Of a stretch of 64,000 bases of DNA, positions 26,470-35,004 are shown in pieces (position 1 is the stretch's first letter; every line of letters begins with the position of its first letter). Location: NCBI GenBank assembly GCA_031548005.1, contig JAVBRK010000011.1, positions 1 to 64,000 on the forward strand. Reading direction: 5' to 3'. The translations under genes and the position numbers were made by a program. The notes below the pieces were generated by a model, which had not been told where the DNA came from, made no database searches, and saw only the letters and a list, made by a program, of their open reading frames with translations. Source of the DNA: BNXB01 sp031548005 (GTDB taxonomy: Bacteria; Bacteroidota; Bacteroidia; Bacteroidales; Azobacteroidaceae).

Positions 26470-26844
26470 ATGGCCGATCATAACAAATTAGGGAAAGACG
26501 GTGAAGACGCGGCCGTCGGATATCTGCTTCAAAAGGGATACCGGATTTTGCATACCAATTGGCGCAAAGGCCGCTTCGAGTTGGATATTATTGCCAGAAC
26601 TGACGATGAATTAGTGATTGTAGAAGTGAAAACCCGATCGGCAGACTACTGGATGAATCCGGAAGAAGCGGTCGACAAACAAAAAATCAGGCACATTGTC
26701 ACGGCAACTGATATTTATATCAAAAGTTTCGACATCGATCTGCCCGCCCGGTTCGATATCATTTCCATCACCGGCGTCTATCCCCACTTTGAAATCGATC
26801 ACCTGGAAGATGCTTTTTATCCACCATTAAATACCTACCGGTAA
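26470..26844 (+). CDS. yraN: YraN/UPF0102 family endonuclease-like protein
   Basis: This 124-residue protein belongs to the YraN family, which has a Holliday-junction-resolvase-like fold. The restriction-like active-site residues are visible: D39 in FELDIIA, and E52 and K54 in VEVKTR. Its precise role is not established. It is the first gene of a + strand run; the mmcQ-like gene begins four bases after its stop. Confidence 0.9.
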   Translation: MADHNKLGKDGEDAAVGYLLQKGYRILHTNWRKGRFELDIIARTDDELVIVEVKTRSADYWMNPEEAVDKQKIRHIVTATDIYIKSFDIDLPARFDIISITGVYPHFEIDHLEDAFYPPLNTYR

Positions 26845-26848
26845 ACAC

Positions 26849-27205
26849 ATGAATATAGAAGAATTACACGATTATTGCCTGTCTGTTAAAGGCGCCTCGG
26901 AAAGTTTTCCGTTCGACGAGACCACCCTGGTACTGAAAGTCTTAGACAAAATGTTCGCCCTGATCCCGCTGGATAGTCCGGAATTATCCATTTCCCTCAA
27001 ATGCGATCCGGAGAAAGCCATCGAGCTGAGGGAACAGTACCAGGCCGTAACGCCGGCCTGGCATTTCAATAAAAAATACTGGAATACAATCTATCCCAAC
27101 CGGGATATGAACGATGAAGAAATTAAAAAATGGATTCATCACTCAGTAGATGAGGTGATCAAAAAACTTCCCCAAAAAGCACAGAATGAATATTATCAGA
27201 ATTGA
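26849..27205 (+). CDS. MmcQ/YjbR family protein
   Basis: This 118-residue protein fits the MmcQ/YjbR (DUF419) family, small cytoplasmic proteins with a CyaY-like fold. The SFPFDETTLVLKVLDKMFAL segment (near 19-38) and the PAWHFNKKYWNTI motif (near 69) are typical. A DNA-binding role is proposed for the family but not evident here. Its end overlaps the start of birA by 20 bases. Confidence 0.85.
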   Translation: MNIEELHDYCLSVKGASESFPFDETTLVLKVLDKMFALIPLDSPELSISLKCDPEKAIELREQYQAVTPAWHFNKKYWNTIYPNRDMNDEEIKKWIHHSVDEVIKKLPQKAQNEYYQN

Positions 27206-27914
27206 AGAAACAGCTTCGACCAATACCCGGCTGATCGAAATGGCCTCGTCCGGGCCATTGGAAGAGGGAACCGTACTTCTGACCCGGGAACAGACTTCCG
27301 GGAGGGGGCAGGCGGGAAACTACTGGGAATCGGAACCGGGTAAAAATCTGACTTTCAGCATGCTGTTAAATCCTGATTTCCTAAATTTGAGACAACATTT
27401 CCTGCTGTCTGAAATGGTATCCAACAGTATCAGGCAGGTTTTAGACCAGTACATCGACCAGGTCACCATAAAATGGCCCAACGATATTTACTTCCGGAAT
27501 AAAAAAATGGCTGGTATCTTAATAGAAAACAGTATTTTATCGGAACGGATCACTCAATCGGTGATCGGTATCGGGCTGAATGTAAATCAGGAGCAATTCA
27601 GAAGCGATGCTCCCAATCCGGTATCTCTGGAGCAGATACTCGGATCGGAAACCGATCCGGACCTCCTTTTGGAAGCCCTGATCAATCAATTAAAACTCAA
27701 TTATGAAAAGCTAAAAGCCGGAAAGACAGACGAGATCCGGCAATTTTATCATGATTCCCTCTATCGCAGAAATGGGTATCATCTTTTTTCGGATGCAACC
27801 GGAGAATTCTTAGCAGAAATCAATTCTGTTGCAGACGATGGGGTGTTGTACCTGAAAACCAGAAGCGGTGAAATAAAACCGTATTTGTTTAAAGAAGTTG
27901 CGTTTGTTTTTTAA
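27186..27914 (+). CDS. birA: Biotin--[acetyl-CoA-carboxylase] ligase
   Basis: This 242-residue enzyme attaches biotin to carboxylase carrier proteins through biotinyl-AMP. The catalytic loop is read as SGRGQAGNYWES (near 38-49), and KWPNDIY and KMAGILIE follow. The N-terminal helix-turn-helix of E. coli BirA is absent, so it is a ligase only, not a repressor of biotin synthesis. The ATG at 27186 lies within the end of the previous gene. Confidence 0.92.
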   Translation: MNIIRIEETASTNTRLIEMASSGPLEEGTVLLTREQTSGRGQAGNYWESEPGKNLTFSMLLNPDFLNLRQHFLLSEMVSNSIRQVLDQYIDQVTIKWPNDIYFRNKKMAGILIENSILSERITQSVIGIGLNVNQEQFRSDAPNPVSLEQILGSETDPDLLLEALINQLKLNYEKLKAGKTDEIRQFYHDSLYRRNGYHLFSDATGEFLAEINSVADDGVLYLKTRSGEIKPYLFKEVAFVF

Positions 27915-27926
27915 CCTGCAAGTCGC

Positions 27927-27934
27927 TACCTTTG
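27927..27934 (+). promoter_or_regulatory. Promoter -7 box (TACCTTTG) for pyrH
   Basis: TACCTTTG followed by C matches TAnnTTTG and ends 17 bases before the ATG at 27952. Confidence 0.65.
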
Positions 27935-27951
27935 CAAAAATAAAAACAGGT

Positions 27952-28659
27952 ATGGAACAATACAAGCGAATCCTTTTGAAACTGAGCGGAGAATCCCTGA
28001 TGGGAGAAAAACAGTACGGTATCGATGAAAACCGTTTGAATGATTATGCCCTTCAGATTAAAGAAATAACCCGGATGGGTATCCAGGTCGGTATCGTTAT
28101 CGGGGGAGGCAATATTTTCCGTGGTTTAAGCGGTACATCCAAAGGCTTCGACCGGGTAAAAGGCGACCAGATGGGGATGTTGGCCACCGTGATCAACAGC
28201 CTGGCTTTGAGTTCGGCGCTGTCGAAAGAAGGCGTGACAGTCCAGGTATTCACAGCCACCCGGATGGAGCCGATCGGACGGCTCTATACCAAATGGGATG
28301 CCATCGCAGCCCTGGAACGGGGTGAAGTAGCCATCTTTTCCGGCGGTACCGGTAACCCGTTCTTCACCACCGACACGGCATCCGCCCTGCGGGGAATCGA
28401 AATCGAGGCCGACGTGATGCTTAAAGGCACCCGGGTAGACGGCATCTACACAGCCGATCCCGAAAAAGACGCCACAGCGACGAAATTCGATAAAATTACT
28501 TACGACGAGATCTACAACCGGGGACTGAAAGTGATGGACCTGACTGCCACCACCATGTGCAAAGAAAATAACTTACCGATCATCGTTTTCGATATGGATA
28601 CGATCGGAAACCTGAAGAAAGTGCTTTCCGGAGAAAATATAGGAACCCTGGTTTATTAA
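27952..28659 (+). CDS. pyrH: UMP kinase
   Basis: This 235-residue kinase of the amino-acid kinase family phosphorylates UMP to UDP. Motifs are KLSGESL near residue 10, GGGNIFRG near 53, and TGNPFFTTDTA near 133 in the UMP-binding region. The start at 27952 gives the usual length for the family; the frame is open further upstream, but that would place the start before the promoter box. frr follows, with its own promoter. Confidence 0.95.
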   Translation: MEQYKRILLKLSGESLMGEKQYGIDENRLNDYALQIKEITRMGIQVGIVIGGGNIFRGLSGTSKGFDRVKGDQMGMLATVINSLALSSALSKEGVTVQVFTATRMEPIGRLYTKWDAIAALERGEVAIFSGGTGNPFFTTDTASALRGIEIEADVMLKGTRVDGIYTADPEKDATATKFDKITYDEIYNRGLKVMDLTATTMCKENNLPIIVFDMDTIGNLKKVLSGENIGTLVY

Positions 28660-28687
28660 CAATAATAGCTCATAAGCAATCTTTCTT

Positions 28688-28695
28688 TATATTTG
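28688..28695 (+). promoter_or_regulatory. Promoter -7 box (TATATTTG) for frr
   Basis: TATATTTG matches TAnnTTTG and ends 26 bases before the ATG at 28722. Confidence 0.6.
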
Positions 28696-28721
28696 CGTTA
28701 TAAACCACAAAACAAGATATT

Positions 28722-29282
28722 ATGATTGATATTAAGAAAATCGAAAAGGATGCAGAAGATAAGATGCAGCATGCTGTAACTTTCCTCGAAGAAACTTTGT
28801 CGCATATCCGTGCAGGCAAAGCGAATGTCCGTATTCTGGACGGGGTGAAAGTGGAATACTACGGAAGCCATGTACCCCTCGCCAATGTAGCCTCCATCAA
28901 TACCCCGGATGCTAAGACAATCACCGTGTTGCCGTGGGAAAAACCCATGCTGAGAGTGATTGAAAAAGCCATTATGGATTCGGATGTGGGCATCACTCCG
29001 GAAAATAACGGAGAAATCATCCGCCTCGGAATTCCTCCCCTGACAGAAGAACGCCGGAAACAGTTGGTAAAACAATCCAAACAGGAAGCCGAAGCGGCTA
29101 AAGTAAGCGTTCGGAATGCCCGCCGGGATGCTGTCGAGGCTGTAAAAAAAGCAGTCAAAGAAGGCGTATCGGAAGATATGGGAAAAGACAGTGAAGCCAA
29201 CATTCAGAAAACTCATGACAAATACGTCAAAAGAGTAGATGAAGTACTGGCAACTAAAGAGCACGAAATAATGACTGTTTGA
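28722..29282 (+). CDS. frr: Ribosome recycling factor
   Basis: This 186-residue protein is the ribosome recycling factor, which with EF-G splits post-termination ribosomes. It is colinear with the family: the long helical hairpin carries HIRAGKANVRILDGV near residue 29, then PLANVASINTPDA, PPLTEERRKQLVKQ near 105 and RNARRDAVEAVKKA near 127. The pyrH-frr order is common across bacteria. Confidence 0.95.
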   Translation: MIDIKKIEKDAEDKMQHAVTFLEETLSHIRAGKANVRILDGVKVEYYGSHVPLANVASINTPDAKTITVLPWEKPMLRVIEKAIMDSDVGITPENNGEIIRLGIPPLTEERRKQLVKQSKQEAEAAKVSVRNARRDAVEAVKKAVKEGVSEDMGKDSEANIQKTHDKYVKRVDEVLATKEHEIMTV

Positions 29283-29303
29283 TTGCTTATTCCCGGATAA
29301 TGT

Positions 29304-30236
29304 ATGAAAGGACTTGTCATAAAAAACACAGGCAGTTGGTATCAGGTCCGGACGGACGAAGGTCGGGTGATCGATTGTAAGATCAAAGGGAATTTCCGCC
29401 TGAAAGAAATCCGGAGCACCAACCCCATTGCTGTAGGCGACAAGGTTCTCATCGAAACAAATAATGAAGGAACGGCGTTCATCACGGAAATTACCGACCG
29501 GAAAAATTACATTGTACGCCGTTCTTCCAATTTATCCAAGCAATCGCATGTGATTGCCGCCAATTTAGATCAGTCTTTCTTAGTTGTAACCATCAATCAT
29601 CCGGTTACCACCACCACTTTTATCGACCGTTTTTTAGCTACGGCAGAGGCTTACCGCATACCGGTCAGCTTAGTTTTCAATAAAACCGACCGGTATACTC
29701 CGGAAGACCGGGAATATCTGGAAGCCATCGTTAACCTTTATGAAACTATCGGATACCCCTGCTTTCAGATTTCGGCCATTGCCGACGAAGATCTGAGCAT
29801 TATCAAAAACCGCCTGATCGGGAAAACAACGCTGCTTTCAGGGCATTCCGGGGTGGGAAAATCGACTCTGGTCAACCGGTTGATACCAGGACTCGATCTC
29901 AAAACCCGCAACATCTCGGAATACCATAACAAGGGAATGCACACGACCACCTTCTCCGAAATGCTCTTTCTTCCGGAAGGAGGATACATCATCGACACCC
30001 CCGGGATTAAGGGTTTCGGAACATTCGATATGGAAGGAGTGGAAATATCGCACTATTTTCCTGAAATATTCCGCTTTTCTCACCACTGCCGGTTTAATAA
30101 CTGCACACACCGTAAGGAACCGGGCTGCGCTGTTATTAAAGCCGTGGAAGACTCATACATCAGCGGATCGCGTTATAAAAGCTATCTGAATATGTTGGAC
30201 GACGAAAAAGAAAATAAATACCGGGAAGCCTTTTAA
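29304..30236 (+). CDS. rsgA: Small ribosomal subunit biogenesis GTPase RsgA
   Basis: This 310-residue circularly permuted GTPase assists late maturation of the 30S subunit. An N-terminal OB-fold (about 1-75) precedes the GTPase domain, in which the G4 motif NKTD (about 124) comes before the P-loop GHSGVGKST (180-188) and the DTPGIKGF motif near 231. The C-terminal zinc knuckle is visible as spaced Cys/His residues in a HHCRFNNCTH segment followed by PGC. It starts 21 bases after frr. Confidence 0.95.
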   Translation: MKGLVIKNTGSWYQVRTDEGRVIDCKIKGNFRLKEIRSTNPIAVGDKVLIETNNEGTAFITEITDRKNYIVRRSSNLSKQSHVIAANLDQSFLVVTINHPVTTTTFIDRFLATAEAYRIPVSLVFNKTDRYTPEDREYLEAIVNLYETIGYPCFQISAIADEDLSIIKNRLIGKTTLLSGHSGVGKSTLVNRLIPGLDLKTRNISEYHNKGMHTTTFSEMLFLPEGGYIIDTPGIKGFGTFDMEGVEISHYFPEIFRFSHHCRFNNCTHRKEPGCAVIKAVEDSYISGSRYKSYLNMLDDEKENKYREAF

Positions 30237-30249
30237 TCCCCATGAACAC

Positions 30250-31128
30250 ATGAACAAGATAAAAATCGACAAATCGGCTCTGAAACAGGAACTCAAAGAC
30301 AGTAGTTTTGTATTGCTGGGATTGATATTATATGCTGTCGGATGGACCGGTATCCTGCTTCCGAGTAAAATCACGACCGGAGGAGTAACCGGGATAGCTG
30401 CTATCGTTTATTTCGGAACCGGCATACCGGTTGGGGTCACCTATTTTTGCATTAATTTTGTATTGCTGATTTTTTCCATCAAAATTCTGGGACTGAAATT
30501 CAGCCTGAAAACCATTGTTTCGGTCATCACATTGACATTTTTACTTTCATTCCTGCAATCCATTATAAAAGAGCCGTTTGTACGGGATGAGCCGTTTATG
30601 AACTGCGTTCTTGGAGGTGTTATCTGCGGGATCGGAATCGGATTGGTATTCAACTTTAAGGGCAGTACCGGAGGTACCGATATCATTGTGCTGATTATTA
30701 ATAAATACCGGGACATATCCATCGGGAAAGCCATGCTGATCGTCGACCTGCTGATTATCAGCTCATCATACATTATCTTTCAAAGCATCGAAAAAATTGT
30801 TTACGGACTCGTTGTTATGGGAGTCATGTCCTATACCGTCGATATGGTATTGAATGGGGCGCGGCAATCAGTACAGTTTTTCATTTTTTCCGAAAAATAC
30901 GAAGAAATTGCAACAGCCATTAACGAACAGGCCCGACGGGGCTGTACGATCCTGGATGGCACCGGCTGGTACTCCCAGAAAGAAGTCAGAGTCATCGTCG
31001 TCATGGCCAAAAAAACAGAATCCGTCACCATTTTCCGGCTTGTCAAAAATATCGATCCCAATGCTTTTATTTCACAAAGTTCCGTGATAGGAGTATATGG
31101 ACGGGGATTCGACCAGATCAGAGGTTAA
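30250..31128 (+). CDS. YitT family membrane protein (DUF161 + DUF2179)
   Basis: This 292-residue protein has five to six membrane segments (about 15-190) of the YitT/DUF161 family and a cytoplasmic C-terminal DUF2179 domain (about 215-290). GGVTGIA near residue 40 and FKGSTGGTDII near 136 are typical motifs. No transport substrate has been assigned to the family. It begins 13 bases after rsgA. Confidence 0.88.
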   Translation: MNKIKIDKSALKQELKDSSFVLLGLILYAVGWTGILLPSKITTGGVTGIAAIVYFGTGIPVGVTYFCINFVLLIFSIKILGLKFSLKTIVSVITLTFLLSFLQSIIKEPFVRDEPFMNCVLGGVICGIGIGLVFNFKGSTGGTDIIVLIINKYRDISIGKAMLIVDLLIISSSYIIFQSIEKIVYGLVVMGVMSYTVDMVLNGARQSVQFFIFSEKYEEIATAINEQARRGCTILDGTGWYSQKEVRVIVVMAKKTESVTIFRLVKNIDPNAFISQSSVIGVYGRGFDQIRG

Positions 31129-31171
31129 GCGTCTCACATAATTTTTTACTCGTTTCTTCGTTATAACTACT

Positions 31172-31750
31172 ATGAAGAAGATCGTTTTTGCAACCAACAA
31201 TCAGCATAAACTGGAAGAAGTCCGTGAAATACTCGGAAACACCTGGGAAATTGTTTCCCTAAAATCCATCGGGTGCTGCGAAGATATTCCGGAAACGGCA
31301 GATACCCTGGAGGGAAATGCCCTGCTGAAAGCCCGTTATGTCAAACAACACTACGGATACGATTGCTTTGCAGATGATACGGGACTCGAAGTCGAAGCTC
31401 TGGACAATGCTCCCGGAGTCTATTCCGCCCGCTATGCCGGAGAATCAAAAGATTTCCGGGCCAATACACAAAAAGTATTGCAGGAATTATCGGGAAAGGC
31501 CAACCGCTCGGCTCGTTTCCGGACCGTTATCGCCCTGATCTTCGACAGGCAGGAAAGCTTGTTCGAAGGAATCATCGACGGTGTCATCACCGAACAACCG
31601 AGAGGAAATGCAGGCTTCGGATACGATCCGGTATTTGTTCCGTCAGGACACACCGAAACTTTCGCCGAAATGGGCAATCATGTTAAAAACACCATCAGTC
31701 ACCGGGCGCTGGCAGTGGAAAAATTAAAAAATTACCTTCATGAAATTTAG
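31172..31750 (+). CDS. rdgB: Non-canonical purine NTP pyrophosphatase (HAM1/RdgB)
   Basis: This 192-residue enzyme hydrolyses ITP, dITP and XTP to monophosphates and so keeps deaminated purines out of nucleic acids. Motifs are TNNQHKLEEV near residue 7, the metal-binding FADDTGLEVEAL near 67, and FGYDPVFVP near 150. The 3' end overlaps the porZ-like gene by 11 bases. Confidence 0.94.
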   Translation: MKKIVFATNNQHKLEEVREILGNTWEIVSLKSIGCCEDIPETADTLEGNALLKARYVKQHYGYDCFADDTGLEVEALDNAPGVYSARYAGESKDFRANTQKVLQELSGKANRSARFRTVIALIFDRQESLFEGIIDGVITEQPRGNAGFGYDPVFVPSGHTETFAEMGNHVKNTISHRALAVEKLKNYLHEI

Positions 31751-34019
31751 ACTAAGCCTTATTTTCAATTTGCTGCTCATAACAGCAACAGCCTATTCTC
31801 AACGGCCTATAGGGACCTGGAAGCAATATATGTCTTATCAGAATGCATCCATTGTAGCAGAAACACGTAATAAAGTTTTTGCCGTATACGATGGCTCGCT
31901 CATGGCTTACACTCCTGAGGACCATTCCATAAAAACATATTCCAAAGCCGACGGATTGAGCGATACCGGTATTTCACTGATGGCCTATAGTCAGGAAGCC
32001 GAGGCATTGGTCATCATCTATGGCAACAATTCCAATATCGACATCCTGAGTAATAACGGATTTAAGAACATCTCTTCGTTGAAAAACAACTCCAGCTTAC
32101 AGGATAAAACGATCAACAACGTGGAAATCGACGGCTCTTTAGCTTATTTGTCCACAGCGTTCGGAGTTGTAGTTCTCGATCTGAAGAAACGTGAAATAAA
32201 AGATACTTATAAACTGGATTTCAATACCTTTTCAGTGTGTCGTTTAGTAGGGTATATTTATGCAAATACATCGACAGGCATATACAGAGGACCAGAATCT
32301 CTGATCTTAAACGACAAAAGAAACTGGGAAAAATACATTATAAGAACAGCAGAAGAAGATAAAAGTATCCGGAAACTCCAGGTGTATCAGGACCGGATCG
32401 TTTATTATTTTGTAGGCTCCGATATGGGGGTCTATTATAAAGACAGTAATGGTGACAACCATTTGGTCGAACAAGGTCTTTACAACCAGATTACAACCAT
32501 AAGAGAACAATTAGTCCTGGTTTCGCCTTACTATATCAGTTTCTTTTCCGGATTCAATTCGCATACCGCCATTTCAGGAGGAAGCCAGGGGATCAGCTCT
32601 CTCAATGACGCAACCACTTACTGGCTTGCCAAAGGATCGGAAGGCTTGACCGGCATCAAAAAAGAGCTGAACTCGAACGATTTCACCATTACCACCTCCG
32701 GAATAAAAATCGACAGTCCGAAGCGGAACCTGGCCTACCAACTCTCTTATAGCCAGAATAAATTGCTGGTGGTCGGAGGAGCAGGCGATCTGAACACCAA
32801 CAGAAATTACACCCCAGGAACCCTGATGGTATATGAAAACGACAGTTGGTTCAATTTCGACGAAACCGAAATCAGCAAGCAATCAGGAATAGATTGTCTG
32901 GATTTTGTTTCGTCCATTATCGATCCGCGCGACCCTAACCACTATTTTGTAGGAAGCTGGGGAGAAGGATTATATGAATTCAAGGATAATCAGTTGGTAC
33001 AACTCTATACCATCGGTAACAGTTCTTTAGAAGGAGCCGGTAACAGCAAAAATCTGGTCCGGATAAACGGCCTGGCATACGACAAGGATTATAATCTGTT
33101 TATGACTAACTCTATGGTGAAGGATGGCTTAGACTCCTACTCTGCCGGAAAAGAATGGGTTAATTACTACTACGAAAGCCTGTCGAGCGTGGAGAATCTT
33201 CGTCAAATTTTAATCGACCGGAGAAACCGGAAATGGATCTGCATTCCACGGGAAAGCAGCGATGCCGGTATTTTTGTCCTGGATGAAAACAATAAAGCCA
33301 ACTTTTCCCGGTCGTTCACAGATCAGAACGGATATAATATCAATGCAACAGGCTATTATTGCCTTGCCGAAGACCTGAACGGGATTATCTGGGTTGGAAC
33401 GGACAACGGCCCGATCACGATAACGCCACAGCAAGTCGCAGCAGGAACCTGCTCGAGGATTATCGGAGGAGAAACCGGCAATCAATACCGTTTGCTGGAA
33501 GGTGCCAAAATTATGTCCATCGCAGTAGACGGAGCTAACCGGAAGTGGATCGGGACGGAAGGCGATGGCGTTTTCTGCGTAGACATGAGAGGAGAGGATC
33601 TTCAGGTGGAAAATTTCACCACCGAAAACAGCCTGCTGATTTCCGACAACGTCACTTCCATCGCAATAAACGAGCTTACCGGAGAAGTATTTATCGGAAC
33701 AGATGCCGGTCTGGTTTCCTATATGAGCGACGCCATCTCCGGAAAATCCGATTATTCGGATGTTTATGCTTATCCAAATCCGGTGCGGCCAGCCATCCAC
33801 GATCAGGTAGTTATTACCGGACTAATGGCTAATTCTACGGTGAAAATCACCGATCTGAATGGCAATCTGATCACCCAGGGAGCTTCCAATGGCGGCAGTT
33901 TCGTCTGGAACTGCACGAAGCGGAACGGACAGAAAGTAACCAGCGGAATCTATTTGGTACTTGCCTCCACGCCCGAAGGCGATAAAGGGGTGGTAACCAA
34001 GATTATGGTCATTAAATAA
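31740..34019 (+). CDS. porZ: PorZ-like type IX secretion beta-propeller protein
   Basis: This 759-residue exported protein has a signal peptide (about 1-20) and two-component-regulator-like beta-propeller repeats (about 25-655), seen as recurring IWVGTDNG, KWIGTEGDGV and VFIGTDAGL elements. A T9SS-type C-terminal domain follows (about 675-759, YPNPVRP to a KIMVIK terminus). This layout and the WKQYMSY start match PorZ of the T9SS attachment complex, a periphery protein that binds A-LPS and helps the sortase PorU. It overlaps rdgB by 11 bases and its end overlaps the convergent purN gene by 8 bases. Confidence 0.8.
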   Translation: MKFRLSLIFNLLLITATAYSQRPIGTWKQYMSYQNASIVAETRNKVFAVYDGSLMAYTPEDHSIKTYSKADGLSDTGISLMAYSQEAEALVIIYGNNSNIDILSNNGFKNISSLKNNSSLQDKTINNVEIDGSLAYLSTAFGVVVLDLKKREIKDTYKLDFNTFSVCRLVGYIYANTSTGIYRGPESLILNDKRNWEKYIIRTAEEDKSIRKLQVYQDRIVYYFVGSDMGVYYKDSNGDNHLVEQGLYNQITTIREQLVLVSPYYISFFSGFNSHTAISGGSQGISSLNDATTYWLAKGSEGLTGIKKELNSNDFTITTSGIKIDSPKRNLAYQLSYSQNKLLVVGGAGDLNTNRNYTPGTLMVYENDSWFNFDETEISKQSGIDCLDFVSSIIDPRDPNHYFVGSWGEGLYEFKDNQLVQLYTIGNSSLEGAGNSKNLVRINGLAYDKDYNLFMTNSMVKDGLDSYSAGKEWVNYYYESLSSVENLRQILIDRRNRKWICIPRESSDAGIFVLDENNKANFSRSFTDQNGYNINATGYYCLAEDLNGIIWVGTDNGPITITPQQVAAGTCSRIIGGETGNQYRLLEGAKIMSIAVDGANRKWIGTEGDGVFCVDMRGEDLQVENFTTENSLLISDNVTSIAINELTGEVFIGTDAGLVSYMSDAISGKSDYSDVYAYPNPVRPAIHDQVVITGLMANSTVKITDLNGNLITQGASNGGSFVWNCTKRNGQKVTSGIYLVLASTPEGDKGVVTKIMVIK

Positions 34020-34584
34020 TCGAAGAGCAAACCAATTTTTCGATCACTTCCGGAAAATACCGGTATTCGAGGGCATGTACTTTTCCGGCCACATCTTCCG
34101 GGGTATCTGTCGGCAAAATGTCGCATTTCCCCTGAAAAATAATCCGGCCTTCATCGTAATTTTCATTGACATAATGAATGGTAATCCCGGATTGCTTTTC
34201 TCCGGCAGCAACGACTGCCTCATGAACACGTATGCCGTACATTCCTTTCCCGCCAAATCTAGGAAGTAGAGCCGGATGAATATTGATAATCCGGTCGGGA
34301 TACGCCCGGATCAGGACTTCCGGTACTTTCAAAAGAAAACCGGCAAGTACAATCAGATCGATTCCGTTTTTTCTCAGAAACTCCAGTACAGTTCCGTCTT
34401 CAAATTCCGATTTTTTAAATGTATAAGAAGGAATATTAAGTTTCTTTGCCCGCTCATGAACAATTGCATCTGCCTTATTACTGATTACAAAAGGAAATAT
34501 AACTTCTTTTTTATCAGCAAAATAATGAACTATATTTTCTACATTTGTACCGGACCCGGATGCAAAAAGTGCAATTTTTTTCAT
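34012..34584 (-). CDS. purN: Phosphoribosylglycinamide formyltransferase
   Basis: This 190-residue enzyme uses 10-formyl-tetrahydrofolate to formylate GAR, the third step of purine synthesis. Motifs are FASGSGTN near residue 7, NIHPALLP near 100, and the catalytic-aspartate loop VNENYDEG near 138. It diverges from acpP, with a dyad element in the gap between them. Confidence 0.94.
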   Translation of the reverse strand: MKKIALFASGSGTNVENIVHYFADKKEVIFPFVISNKADAIVHERAKKLNIPSYTFKKSEFEDGTVLEFLRKNGIDLIVLAGFLLKVPEVLIRAYPDRIINIHPALLPRFGGKGMYGIRVHEAVVAAGEKQSGITIHYVNENYDEGRIIFQGKCDILPTDTPEDVAGKVHALEYRYFPEVIEKLVCSSII

Positions 34585-34616
34585 GGAATATGAAATTTAT
34601 TTTTAACTTGATTTAA

Positions 34617-34641
34617 TGCACACAAAACAAGCATGTGTGCA
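34617..34641. promoter_or_regulatory. Dyad between purN and acpP (TGCACACA / TGTGTGCA)
   Basis: Perfect 8-base inverted arms at 34617-34624 and 34634-34641 are separated by nine bases, in the gap between divergent purN and acpP. The + strand is followed by a T run, so it can also be read as a weak terminator, but no + strand gene ends here. An operator is equally possible. Confidence 0.45.
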
Positions 34642-34740
34642 ATTTTTTGCGATTTTTCTTTTTTGTTTCAAAAAGATTGCGTTCCTTTGCATTGCAAAAA
34701 TAAAAAGTAATATTTTATTATTCACTAAAAATTGAAAATT

Positions 34741-34977
34741 ATGTCTGAAATTGCATCAAGAGTTAAAGCTATTATCGTTGACAAGCTCAGCGTAGAAGAA
34801 TCTGAAGTTACAGACGGAGCAAGCTTTACTAATGACCTGGGAGCGGATTCACTCGAAACAGTAGAATTAATTATGGAATTTGAAAAAGAATTCGGCATTT
34901 CTATTCCGGATGATCAAGCTGAAAAGATCGGTACTGTAGGCGATGCCATCTCTTATATTGAAGCAAACGCAAAGTAA
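34741..34977 (+). CDS. acpP: Acyl carrier protein
   Basis: This 78-residue protein carries growing acyl chains in fatty acid synthesis. The phosphopantetheine site is Ser37 in GADSLE, and the acidic four-helix layout is normal. The start is the ATG at 34741; an in-frame TTG nine bases upstream is less likely. A near-match promoter box, TTCCTTTG, lies at about 34682-34689. fabF follows after 27 bases. Confidence 0.95.
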   Translation: MSEIASRVKAIIVDKLSVEESEVTDGASFTNDLGADSLETVELIMEFEKEFGISIPDDQAEKIGTVGDAISYIEANAK

Positions 34978-35004
34978 TTAAAACAAACTCAATTTTAAAA
35001 CCTT

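Noticed and set aside
34617..34650. Intrinsic terminator between purN and acpP
   Set aside because: No gene on the + strand ends upstream of it (purN is divergent), so it is listed as a dyad of unknown role.
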